Shown: positions 8,680 through 15,940 of the stretch, one piece after another
How the letters are laid out: each line of letters starts with the position of its first letter
How positions within the stretch are numbered: the first letter of the stretch is position 1
Assembly (NCBI GenBank): GCA_051984675.1
Contig: JBPYFK010000007.1
Span: 62,001 to 126,000, forward strand
Direction: 5' to 3'
DNA: 64,000 bases
DNA from: JBPYFK01 sp051984675
Lineage (GTDB): Bacteria; Actinomycetota; Actinomycetes; Mycobacteriales; Pseudonocardiaceae
Made by a program: the position numbers and the translations under genes
Notes under the pieces: generated by a model
Database searches by the model: none
Told to the model about the DNA's origin: nothing
The model's input: only the letters and a program-made list of their open reading frames with translations

Positions 8680-9669
8680 ATGGAGCGGCTCGGTAACGGC
8701 GTGCCGGCTCGGGCGTTCTGGGTCCGATCACCCGGCGAGTGCGAGATCCGAGACGTGACGGTCCCTCAGCCGGGCGGGGGGCAGGTCCTCGTCCGAACGC
8801 TGTGTTCCGGGGTCAGTCGCGGCACGGAGTCGCTCGTCTTCCGCGGCGGTGTACCGGAGAGTCAACACGAAACGATGCGCGCCCCTTTCCAGGAAGGCGA
8901 CTTCCCCGGCCCGGTGAAGTACGGCTACCTCAACGTCGGCGTGGTGGAGGTTGGCCCGGCGACGCTGCTGGGCCGTAGGGTCTTCTGCCTGTACCCGCAC
9001 CAGACCCGGTATGTCGTCCCCGTCAGCGCGGTGGCTCCGGTGCCGGATGCGGTTCCGACGTCCCGAGCGGTGCTGGCGGGCACCATGGAGACCGCGGTGA
9101 ACGCGCTGTGGGATGCCGCACCGCTGGTCGGCGACCGAGTCGCGATCATCGGAGCCGGGATGGTCGGGTGTTGTGTCGCTGGTGTACTTGTCCGATTTCC
9201 TGGGGTGCGGGTTCAATTGATTGACACCAATCCCGCGCGTGCTGACATCGCGCGGCCACTCGGTGTGGACTTCGCGCCGCCGGAGGAGGCTGTGGGCGAC
9301 TGCGACCTGGTCGTGCACGCAAGCGCCACCGAGGAGGGTCTCGCGCGGTCATTGGAGCTGCTCGGGCAGGAGGGAGAGGTCATCGAGCTGAGCTGGTATG
9401 GCGACCGCCGGGTGAGCGTGCCGCTTGGTGAGTCCTTCCATTCCCGGCGCCTGGTCGTACGGAGCAGTCAGGTGGGTTCCGTGGCCCCGGCACGACGCCC
9501 GCGCCGCGGTTTCGCTGACCGCATGGCCCTGGCCCTCGACCTGCTCGCTGATCCCGCCTTCGACATGCTCATGACCGGACCCAGTGCATTCGAAGAACTA
9601 CCGCAGGTCATGCCGCGCCTCGCTTCCGGCGAACTGCCGGCGCTGTGCCACCGCATCGTCTACGACTAG
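8680..9669 (+). CDS. Zinc-type alcohol dehydrogenase-like (MDR) oxidoreductase
   Basis: A 329-residue medium-chain dehydrogenase/reductase. A GroES-like domain opens the protein and contains LCSGVSRGTESLVFRGGVP, the same block seen in BchC-like and sugar-modifying MDR enzymes. The Rossmann fold carries a clear GAGMVGCCVAGVL nucleotide loop at about residue 155 and LIDTNPARADIA for the next strand. The classic structural-zinc cysteine cluster is not visible, so despite the family name this may be zinc-free. ATG at 8680 has GGGGAAG just upstream. It is the first gene of the tight plus-strand series 8680-13130; 47 bases separate it from the PTPS-like gene. Confidence 0.8.
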   Translation: MERLGNGVPARAFWVRSPGECEIRDVTVPQPGGGQVLVRTLCSGVSRGTESLVFRGGVPESQHETMRAPFQEGDFPGPVKYGYLNVGVVEVGPATLLGRRVFCLYPHQTRYVVPVSAVAPVPDAVPTSRAVLAGTMETAVNALWDAAPLVGDRVAIIGAGMVGCCVAGVLVRFPGVRVQLIDTNPARADIARPLGVDFAPPEEAVGDCDLVVHASATEEGLARSLELLGQEGEVIELSWYGDRRVSVPLGESFHSRRLVVRSSQVGSVAPARRPRRGFADRMALALDLLADPAFDMLMTGPSAFEELPQVMPRLASGELPALCHRIVYD

Positions 9670-9716
9670 GCCAGCGATGAGCGGTCCCGCCCAGCCGACC
9701 CGTCGGGAGGATGAGT

Positions 9717-10115
9717 TTGTTCAGCGTCACCGTCCGTGATCACATCATGGTGGCCCACAGCTTCCAAGGCGAGGTCTTCGGGCCCGCTCAGCGTCTGCAC
9801 GGCGCGACGTTCGTTGTGGACGCGACATTCCGTCGGCCCGAACTCGACTCCGACAACATCGTCGTGGACATCGGTCTCGCCGCCCAGGAACTCGCTGCCG
9901 TGCTCGGCGAGCTGAAGTACCGAAACCTCGACGAGGATCCCCGTTTCGCGGGCGTCAACACCTCCACCGAGTTCCTCGCGAAGGTCGTCGCCGACCAGCT
10001 CGCCGACCGCGTGCGCACGGGAGCTCTCGGCGAAGCCGCCCACGGGCTGGCCGGTATCACGGTCACGCTGCACGAGTCCCACGTCGCTTGGGCAAGCTAC
10101 GACCGCACGCTATGA
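9717..10115 (+). CDS. 6-pyruvoyl/6-carboxy-tetrahydropterin synthase homologue lacking catalytic residues
   Basis: A COG0720 (PTPS/QueD) fold protein of about 132 residues. The first zinc ligand region reads MVAHSF (H14) and the second LHGATF (H28), but the usual third ligand (HGH) is Ala30. The catalytic Cys of the CxxxHGH motif is Ala24. The catalytic Asp-His of LDHxNL is replaced in LKYRNLD (K67, Y68). The pterin-anchoring Glu is kept (TLHESHVAW, E120). The TTG at 9717 is preferred to the ATG at 9711 because GGGAGG abuts that ATG but lies 6 bases before the TTG, and the N-terminus FSVTVRDHIM then looks natural. Its stop overlaps the next start (ATGA). It may bind rather than convert a pterin, or use different chemistry. 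Confidence 0.82.
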   Translation: MFSVTVRDHIMVAHSFQGEVFGPAQRLHGATFVVDATFRRPELDSDNIVVDIGLAAQELAAVLGELKYRNLDEDPRFAGVNTSTEFLAKVVADQLADRVRTGALGEAAHGLAGITVTLHESHVAWASYDRTL

Positions 10116-11239
10116 ACGCGGTTGCCCTTCCTTCAAACGCCGCGGAACGGGTCGTACACGCACTGCTGCCGGCGGACGTCAACGATGTCGCCGCACCCAG
10201 CGGCGGTAACACGTATGATCGCCGCATCTGCGACGACTTGGCTGCGGCGCACGGGTGGCAGGTTCACCAGATCGCCGTGCCGGGGTCCTGGCCGCAGCCG
10301 AACGAGGCGGCCCGCACGGCACTCGCACACGCTCTCGCCTCCCTGCGTGACGACTCCATCGTGCTGATGGACGGTCTCGTAGCGTGCGGTGTGCCCGACG
10401 TTGTCGTGCCGCACGCACGGCGCCTGCGCATGGCCGTGCTTCTGCACCTTCCGCTGGCCGAAGAGACGGGACTCGCGCCCGCACTCGCGGCCGATCTGCA
10501 CGCTCGTGAACAGGAGACACTCCGCGCTGCGAGCGCGATCGTCGTGACCAGCCCGTGGGCCGCACGCCAACTCGCTGGCCGCGGGATCAGCACTGAACGC
10601 ACCCATGTCGCCGTGCCCGGCAGTGACCCAGCGCCGCTGGCACCTGGCACGGACAGCGGGTCTCGGCTACTCTGCGTTGCCGCGGTGATCCCGCGAAAGG
10701 GACAGGATCTCCTCATCGAGGCTCTCGCGGATCTCACTGAGCTGCGCTGGACCTGTGCCTTCGCCGGTTCCCTGCGACGCGCCCCCGAATACGGGACGCG
10801 TGTGTGGCAGCAGGTCCGGCACAATGGCCTCGACGAACGCGTGCGGTTCCTCGGCCCGCTCACGCGGGAGCAGTTAGGGGAGAGGTACGCCTGCGCGGAC
10901 CTTGTGGTGCTGCCGTCCCGCTTCGAGACGTACGGCATGGTCGTGACCGAGGCGCTGCGGCGCGGGATACCCGTGCTGGCAGCAGCCTCGGGGGCCGTAC
11001 CCGAGACCCTCGGTCGTTCCCCGCGAGGCGGTACGCCTGGCCTGCTTGTGCCCCCGAACGACGCTCGGGCGCTTCGAGACGCCCTGCGCCGCTGGCTGCT
11101 TGACCCCAACGTTCGCGGTGAGCTGAGGACGTCCGCCCGGGCGGTGCGTGGCACGCTGGCGAAATGGGACGACACGGCGCGACGGGTCGCCAGGGTGCTC
11201 GAAGAACTCCGCGAGAACCCGTGGACACGGACCACCTGA
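10112..11239 (+). CDS. Glycosyltransferase family 4
   Basis: A 375-residue GT-B retaining glycosyltransferase. The C-terminal nucleotide-sugar domain is clear: VAAVIPRKGQDLLIEAL, then VRFLGPLTREQLGERYACAD, then LPSRFETYGMVVTEALRRGIPVLA. The last segment contains the EX7E-like element (E in SRFETYG, E in TEALRRG). The N-terminal half has PSGGNTYDRRICDDLA, the acceptor-domain opening typical of GT4. The start overlaps the PTPS-like stop as ATGA, and the methyltransferase GTG lies inside its 3-prime end, so these genes are translated as a unit. The acceptor is unknown; the context suggests a pteridine- or lipid-linked substrate. Confidence 0.85.
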   Translation: MNAVALPSNAAERVVHALLPADVNDVAAPSGGNTYDRRICDDLAAAHGWQVHQIAVPGSWPQPNEAARTALAHALASLRDDSIVLMDGLVACGVPDVVVPHARRLRMAVLLHLPLAEETGLAPALAADLHAREQETLRAASAIVVTSPWAARQLAGRGISTERTHVAVPGSDPAPLAPGTDSGSRLLCVAAVIPRKGQDLLIEALADLTELRWTCAFAGSLRRAPEYGTRVWQQVRHNGLDERVRFLGPLTREQLGERYACADLVVLPSRFETYGMVVTEALRRGIPVLAAASGAVPETLGRSPRGGTPGLLVPPNDARALRDALRRWLLDPNVRGELRTSARAVRGTLAKWDDTARRVARVLEELRENPWTRTT

Positions 11240-12111
11240 ACACCGCCGGTAGCGCACGCTTCAGCTCGCGGTGGCTGGCGTTACGCGAAAGCGCCGACCA
11301 CGACGCACGCGCGGAATCGCTGATCAGCCCACTGCGGGAGCACATGCTCGCGCGCTCGCGCGGAGCCAGCGGCCCGATCCTCATTCGCGATCTCGGTTGC
11401 GGCACTGGCTCGATGTGCCGCTGGCTGGCCACGCGGTTGCCGGGGCCCCAGGTCTGGGTTCTGCACGACTACGACGCCAAGTTGCTCGACCATGTCACGG
11501 CAGCCATGTCCGGCGCGGGCGTGCCGCGTGATGCCGGCGGCAATCCCGTCGTGATCCACACCCGGCAGGCGGACATTACACGGCTACGAGGGACCGATTT
11601 CGCGGAAACGTCGCTGGTGACCGCCTCCGCAGTGCTTGATCTGCTCACTCGTGCCGAGATGGATGACATCGTCGCTGGCTGTGTCGCCGCTGGCTGCCCA
11701 GCCCTCCTGACGCTTTCCGTCGTGGGCCGTGTCGACCTCGATCCGGCTGAGCCCCTTGACGCCGAGATCATGGCAGCCTTCAACGCCCACCAGCAGCGCA
11801 CCACCGCGGGTCGTACGTTGCTCGGACCAGACGGCGTCGATGCTGCTACCAGTGCATTCGAACGTCATGGCATGACGGTGCGCACACGCGCCAGCCCGTG
11901 GCGGCTTGGACCCGGCCAAGCGAACCTCATCGGGTCGTGGATGCACGGATGGGTCGCGGCAGCCCGTGAGCAGAGACCCGATCTCGCACCGTATGCGGAG
12001 GACTACCTCCGTCGTCGGCTCGATGCGTGCGAGGCCGGTGCGTTGCGGGTCGTGGTGCAGCATCGTGACCTGCTGGCTCTGCCGCCACCGGCGGCGCACG
12101 CATGCCCGTAG
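11221..12111 (+). CDS. Class I SAM-dependent methyltransferase
   Basis: A 296-residue methyltransferase. The SAM loop is IRDLGCGTGSMCRWLA at about residues 56-71, followed by VWVLHDYDAKLL (acidic end of strand 2), VIHTRQADITRL, and VTASAVLDLLTRAE at motif IV. The GTG at 11221 starts inside the glycosyltransferase gene (19-base overlap) and the stop overlaps the next gene by 10 bases. In style it resembles the DLGCGTG small-molecule methyltransferases; the acceptor cannot be read from sequence. It belongs to the plus-strand run 8680-13130. Confidence 0.82.
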   Translation: MDTDHLNTAGSARFSSRWLALRESADHDARAESLISPLREHMLARSRGASGPILIRDLGCGTGSMCRWLATRLPGPQVWVLHDYDAKLLDHVTAAMSGAGVPRDAGGNPVVIHTRQADITRLRGTDFAETSLVTASAVLDLLTRAEMDDIVAGCVAAGCPALLTLSVVGRVDLDPAEPLDAEIMAAFNAHQQRTTAGRTLLGPDGVDAATSAFERHGMTVRTRASPWRLGPGQANLIGSWMHGWVAAAREQRPDLAPYAEDYLRRRLDACEAGALRVVVQHRDLLALPPPAAHACP

Positions 12112-13130
12112 TGTGGAACTCGATGGCACGCTTGTGGTCCGCAACACGAGTGCTGCTCGGAGTGTTGATCCTGGTTGCACTCGCGTGGCGGCTGGGAAGC
12201 GGCGCGTTTTCGAACGGGTTGTGGCTGACCCTCAACATCAGTGCCGTCGCCGCCGCGCTGGGAATCGGTTTCCTCACCACCGCACTCAACGCCGCGCGAT
12301 GGTGCCTCGTCGCGCGGCGACTTGGTCTGCCACTCTCTTTCAGCAGAGCCTTCGGGGACTGCTACCGCGCGACGTTTCTGAACGCGGTGTTGCCCGCAGG
12401 GGTGCTCGGTGACGTTGACCGCGCGGTACGTCATGGCCGCGACGTTGGCCAAGTCGGGCGCGGTGTCCGTGCCGTGGTCCTTGAGCGCACCGCTGGTCAG
12501 GTAGTTGTGCTCCTCGCCGGAGCAGCGGTGCTGCTCGCAAACCCCTCCTTGTCAGCAGCCGTTGTGCACGATGTCGAGGCCGGGCCGGTGGGAGCGATCG
12601 TCTGCACGCTAGGCGCGTTGGCCGCAGCCGTTGCGGTGCTGGCAAAGGTTCGAGGGTGGTGGACCGCCACGCGATGGCGACAAGCCGTCGCCGGCACCTG
12701 CGACGACGTACGAAGCGGGCTGCTCACATGCTATGTGTGGCCGAGACTTGTCCTGCTCTCGGCGGCAGCTTTGGCCGGACATCTGGCTTTGTTCGTCGTT
12801 GCCGCGCGGGTAGGGGGCGCCTCAGCGCCCACGTCCGAACTCGTGCCGTTGCTGGTCCTGGCGCTTGTCGCGATGGGGTTGCCGATCAACGTCGCGGGAT
12901 GGGGACCGCGGGAGGGCATGGCCGCGTTGGCCTTCGCGGCAGCCGGATTGTCCGCTGCGCAGGGGCTGACGGTCGCGGTGATCTACGGACTGCTCGCGTT
13001 CGTCGCGAGCCTTCCGGGAGTTGCCGCGCTAAGCCTCTTCCGCGGCGATCGAAGACGCGGCCAGCCCTTGCAGATCGAGTTCGAAGAGCGTGTCGTCGCC
13101 AAGGTGGACGCGGCGCATCGGAGCACGTAG
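12102..13130 (+). CDS. Flippase-like / lysylphosphatidylglycerol-synthase-type transmembrane protein
   Basis: A 342-residue integral membrane protein of the LPG_synthase_TM family (the MprF flippase-domain superfamily), with about eight hydrophobic helices (VLLGVLILVALAWRL; VVLLAGAAVLLANPSL). Family landmarks are NAARWCLVARRLGLPLSF, RATFLNAVLPAGVLGD and, near the end, GLPINVAGWGPREGMAALAF, which is very typical. Members translocate or help build lipid-linked molecules. It follows the methyltransferase with a 10-base overlap. Its last 102 bases are antisense to the end of the RibD-like gene, so the two converge and overlap. It suggests the cluster product is membrane-bound. Confidence 0.85.
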   Translation: MPVVWNSMARLWSATRVLLGVLILVALAWRLGSGAFSNGLWLTLNISAVAAALGIGFLTTALNAARWCLVARRLGLPLSFSRAFGDCYRATFLNAVLPAGVLGDVDRAVRHGRDVGQVGRGVRAVVLERTAGQVVVLLAGAAVLLANPSLSAAVVHDVEAGPVGAIVCTLGALAAAVAVLAKVRGWWTATRWRQAVAGTCDDVRSGLLTCYVWPRLVLLSAAALAGHLALFVVAARVGGASAPTSELVPLLVLALVAMGLPINVAGWGPREGMAALAFAAAGLSAAQGLTVAVIYGLLAFVASLPGVAALSLFRGDRRRGQPLQIEFEERVVAKVDAAHRST

Positions 13131-13916
13131 CGCATCGCTCATCTTCGAACTACCGGGGAAGTGCAGTCCCGGCACACCGTTGCCTACCAGCACCGGCGCG
13201 ACCGTGAGGAACAACCGTTGCAGCGCCCCTTCGCGCAGGAACCGCGAGACCGTGACACCGCCACCTTCGACAAGGACACGACCCAATCCCCGCTGGGCAA
13301 GCAGCTCCAGGAGCTTGTGCGGCGCGAAACCGTTGGCACCGTCAGGAACCCCAACTCGGACGATCTCAACGTCCCGCATCTGGCCTCGGCTTTCTTCAAC
13401 CCCACTATCAGGGGAGCCCAGGACCCACAGCGTGGGCGAGGCGCAGTCGGTGAATACGCGCCGGTCACGAGGAACACGCCCTCGGGGATCGAGGACCACC
13501 CGTAGTGGGTTGGTGCCACTGCACGCGCGTACCGTGAGCCGTGGATCGTCGGCCATCACGGTGTCGGCACCCACGATGACCGCATCGGCCAGCGCGCGCA
13601 GACGGTGCAGGTGGCGCCGATCCTCCTCACCAGTCACGTAGACGGCGTCTCCCGTACGCGTCGCGATACAGCCATCCAGGCTCTGCCCGAGTTGAGCGAA
13701 AACATGGCGCCGCCCGGCCAAGCACAGTGGAACGTAGAGATCAGCGAGGCGCTGCGCCTCAAGGGTGGCCTCCTGCCCCCACCGCCACGCGGCATCCGTA
13801 CCCAACACCAACCCAGCGGCCTCGGCTTCCCGGCTCGTCCGTATCCCTAACAGACGCTCCCACGCCTCCGACGCGCCGAGAACGCCGGAACCGGCCCCGT
13901 CGGCGGGCCTGGTCAC
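13029..13916 (-). CDS. RibD C-terminal-type reductase (dihydrofolate-reductase fold)
   Basis: A reductase of about 295 residues with the RibD_C / bacterial DHFR-like fold that normally reduces the ribose of the riboflavin-precursor pyrimidine. The domain starts at FAQLGQSLDGCIATRTGD and runs through YVTGEEDRRHLHRLRALADA, VIVGADTVMADDPRLTVR, PLRVVLDPRGRVP, RVLVEGGGVTVSRFL and FLTVAPVLVGNG. All are conserved NADPH/substrate-pocket blocks. The deaminase half of RibD is absent; instead there are about 70 unrecognised residues (SGVLGASEAWERLLGI). The GTG at 13916 is chosen; a GTG at 14000 would add a Cys-rich stretch. No other riboflavin gene is nearby, so a role with the PTPS-like cluster is more likely than vitamin B2 synthesis. 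Confidence 0.82.
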   Translation of the reverse strand: MTRPADGAGSGVLGASEAWERLLGIRTSREAEAAGLVLGTDAAWRWGQEATLEAQRLADLYVPLCLAGRRHVFAQLGQSLDGCIATRTGDAVYVTGEEDRRHLHRLRALADAVIVGADTVMADDPRLTVRACSGTNPLRVVLDPRGRVPRDRRVFTDCASPTLWVLGSPDSGVEESRGQMRDVEIVRVGVPDGANGFAPHKLLELLAQRGLGRVLVEGGGVTVSRFLREGALQRLFLTVAPVLVGNGVPGLHFPGSSKMSDALRAPMRRVHLGDDTLFELDLQGLAASSIAAEEA

Positions 13917-14043
13917 GATGCACCCAGCTGTGTCACACAGCGGAGCTGGGCCGTGACAGACACGCCAAGAGCTACCGCATGAGCCGGAGAAGGCATACAC
14001 ATCCCGTCACGCGTGCCGATGATGATCTCTACCCGCAACTGCG

Positions 14044-14382
14044 TCATAGCGCGTGGTTGTCGCGTTCGCCCGTGCGTACTCGCACGACGGTCTCGACCGA
14101 GGTCACCCAGATCTTGCCGTCCCCGGTCTTGCCGGTATGCAGCGCTTGGATGATCGCCTCCACCGCTCGCTCCGCAAGCCCCTCGTTCACCAGGACCTCC
14201 AGCCGCAATCTGGGTTGGAAGTCCACGTGAAAGGCAGTGCCACGGTACATCTCGGTGTGGCCTTTCTGCCGCCCGTAACCGTGGGCCTCGGTCACGGTCA
14301 TCCCAAACTGGCCGAGCTCACGCAACGCATCACGAACATCCTCAACCGCGCGCGGTCGCACCACGGCAGTCAGCAGCTTCAT
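14044..14382 (-). CDS. glnK: PII nitrogen regulatory protein, GlnK/GlnB type, with Phe at position 51
   Basis: A 112-residue PII signal protein that binds ATP/ADP and 2-oxoglutarate and plugs the ammonium channel. The T-loop is readable: GRQKGHTEMYRG (residues 37-48), then TAFHVDF. The residue normally uridylylated or adenylylated (Tyr51) is Phe51. The B-loop (TGKTGDGKIWV) and the C-terminal RTGERDNHAL are canonical. The start overlaps the amt stop (ATGA on the minus strand), so the pair is translationally coupled. In most actinobacteria glnD follows glnK; here the next gene is the RibD-like reductase. Regulation would then depend on ligand binding only, not on covalent modification at this site. 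Confidence 0.92.
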   Translation of the reverse strand: MKLLTAVVRPRAVEDVRDALRELGQFGMTVTEAHGYGRQKGHTEMYRGTAFHVDFQPRLRLEVLVNEGLAERAVEAIIQALHTGKTGDGKIWVTSVETVVRVRTGERDNHAL

Positions 14383-15698
14383 ACGGAGCTGCCGCTGCGC
14401 ACCTGGACGGACGCGGTGTGCGGGTGCGCCCCGGGAAGCGCGCTGAAGTCGTAGGCGGTCTCCGCGTGCTCCGTCTCGTCGACGCCTTCGGACTCAGCGT
14501 ACCGATCCACTCGCAATCCCATGAGCTTGTGCATAACCCATGCGAGAATGAACGTCAACACCACCGAATACGCCAGCGTTGCTCCGGCGGCGACGGCCTG
14601 CCGCCACAACTGGTCCAACCCGCCGCCGTAGAACAGGCCGTCGGCGCCGCCGGCATTCACCGACCTGGTGGCGAACAGCCCCAGAAGCAGCATCCCCACC
14701 AGCCCACCGATGCCGTGGACCGCCACCACATCCAGCGAGTCGTCGAAACCGAACCGGTATTTCAGGCCAACGGCCAGCGCACACACGACACCGGCGCATA
14801 TGCCGATCAACGCCGCGCCGAGCGGCTCGACGTAGCCGCAAGCGGGAGTGATCCCGACCAGCCCGGCCACCGTCCCGGAGGCGGCCCCGAGCGTTGTGGG
14901 CGTGCCGTCGCGGACCTGCTCCACCACAAGCCAGCCGATGACCGCTGTCGCCCCAGCGGTCATGGTGTTGACGAACGCGGTCGCCGCGACGGGGGTGGCA
15001 CCCAACGCGGAGCCGGCATTGAACCCGAACCAGCCGAACCACAGCAGGCCGGCGCCGAACAGCACCAGCGGCAGGTTGTGCGGCCGCATCGGGTGTTCCG
15101 GCCACCCTGATCGCCGGCCGACGACCAGAGCCAGCGCCAGACCCGCCGCACCAGAATTGATCTCCACCACCGTGCCGCCGGCAAAGTCCAGCGCATGCAG
15201 CCGGTTCGCGATCCACCCACCCACGACGCCCGGTGCGGTGAACCCATCCATCGCGAACACCCAGTGCGCCAACGGAAAATACACAACGGTCACCCAGGCC
15301 GCGACGAAAACGATCCACGGCCAGAAGCGGGTCCGTTCGGCCACCGCTCCCGCGAGCAACGCCACCGTGATCACGGCGAACATCAACTGGAACGCCGCGA
15401 ACGCGAACAGTGGCACCTGCTGGCCGGGTTGGCCCACCAGAGCCTGCCCGAGCCCGCGCATACCGGCCTGCCCCAGGCCACCGATCAGCCCGCCCCCAGC
15501 GTCGTTACCGAACGCCAGCGAGTATCCGTACAGCACCCACAGGAGTCCGACCACGGCAAGGCAGACGAAACTGAGCATCATCACGTTCAGCACGCTGCGC
15601 GAGCGCACCATCCCGCCATAGAACAACGCCAAACCCGGCGTCATGAACATCACGAGCGCGGCGCTGACCAGAACCCACGCCGTACTTCCGGTATCGAT
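14379..15698 (-). CDS. amt: Ammonium transporter (Amt) with apparent ATC start and Glu/His pore pair
   Basis: An 11-helix ammonium channel of about 439 residues. In frame above the first GTG (15653) the sequence encodes IDTGSTAWVLVSAALV, exactly the expected Amt N-terminus. There is no ATG, GTG or TTG before the upstream stop, and the codon at the natural position is ATC (15696-15698), 5 bases after GAGGAGG. Family motifs are MTPGLALFYGGMVR, DFAGGTVVEINSG, WFGFNAGSA and VVAVHGIGGLVG. The first twin-His residue is Glu179 while the second (His328) is kept, as in yeast Mep1/Mep3. Starting at the GTG at 15653 would delete most of helix 1. It is co-transcribed with glnK and probably GlnR-controlled. 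Confidence 0.88.
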   Translation of the reverse strand: MDTGSTAWVLVSAALVMFMTPGLALFYGGMVRSRSVLNVMMLSFVCLAVVGLLWVLYGYSLAFGNDAGGGLIGGLGQAGMRGLGQALVGQPGQQVPLFAFAAFQLMFAVITVALLAGAVAERTRFWPWIVFVAAWVTVVYFPLAHWVFAMDGFTAPGVVGGWIANRLHALDFAGGTVVEINSGAAGLALALVVGRRSGWPEHPMRPHNLPLVLFGAGLLWFGWFGFNAGSALGATPVAATAFVNTMTAGATAVIGWLVVEQVRDGTPTTLGAASGTVAGLVGITPACGYVEPLGAALIGICAGVVCALAVGLKYRFGFDDSLDVVAVHGIGGLVGMLLLGLFATRSVNAGGADGLFYGGGLDQLWRQAVAAGATLAYSVVLTFILAWVMHKLMGLRVDRYAESEGVDETEHAETAYDFSALPGAHPHTASVQVRSGSSV

Positions 15699-15772
15699 GG
15701 CGGCCTCCTCTGCCCGGGGTCGCGGTCGACGCCACCATCAACACGAGTCGTTACAACGAAGCTCTCCTGCAT

Positions 15773-15799
15773 GTTTCGGCGATGTAAAATTTCGGTTGG
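15773..15799 (-). promoter_or_regulatory. Candidate GlnR box upstream of amt-glnK
   Basis: On the minus strand the sequence reads CCAAC-CGAAAT-TTTAC-ATCGCC-GAAAC. The last two blocks fit the actinobacterial GlnR pattern gTnAc-n6-GaAAc, and a GnAAC-like half lies one 11-base turn earlier. It ends 75 bases before the presumed amt start, a sensible activator position. In Streptomyces and Amycolatopsis the amtB-glnK operon is a classic GlnR target. Confidence 0.45.
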
Positions 15800-15940
15800 C
15801 GTAATCGTGTGGATACGCCCAAGACATCAACACGTAAAGCGGGACCGTGCGGTTGAGCGGTGCGGACGCAGGACAGTCAACCGTCCTTAGTGGACAGTAA
15901 GAGTATGACTTCTGGTGGAACGGCCACAGCTGGTTGTCAC

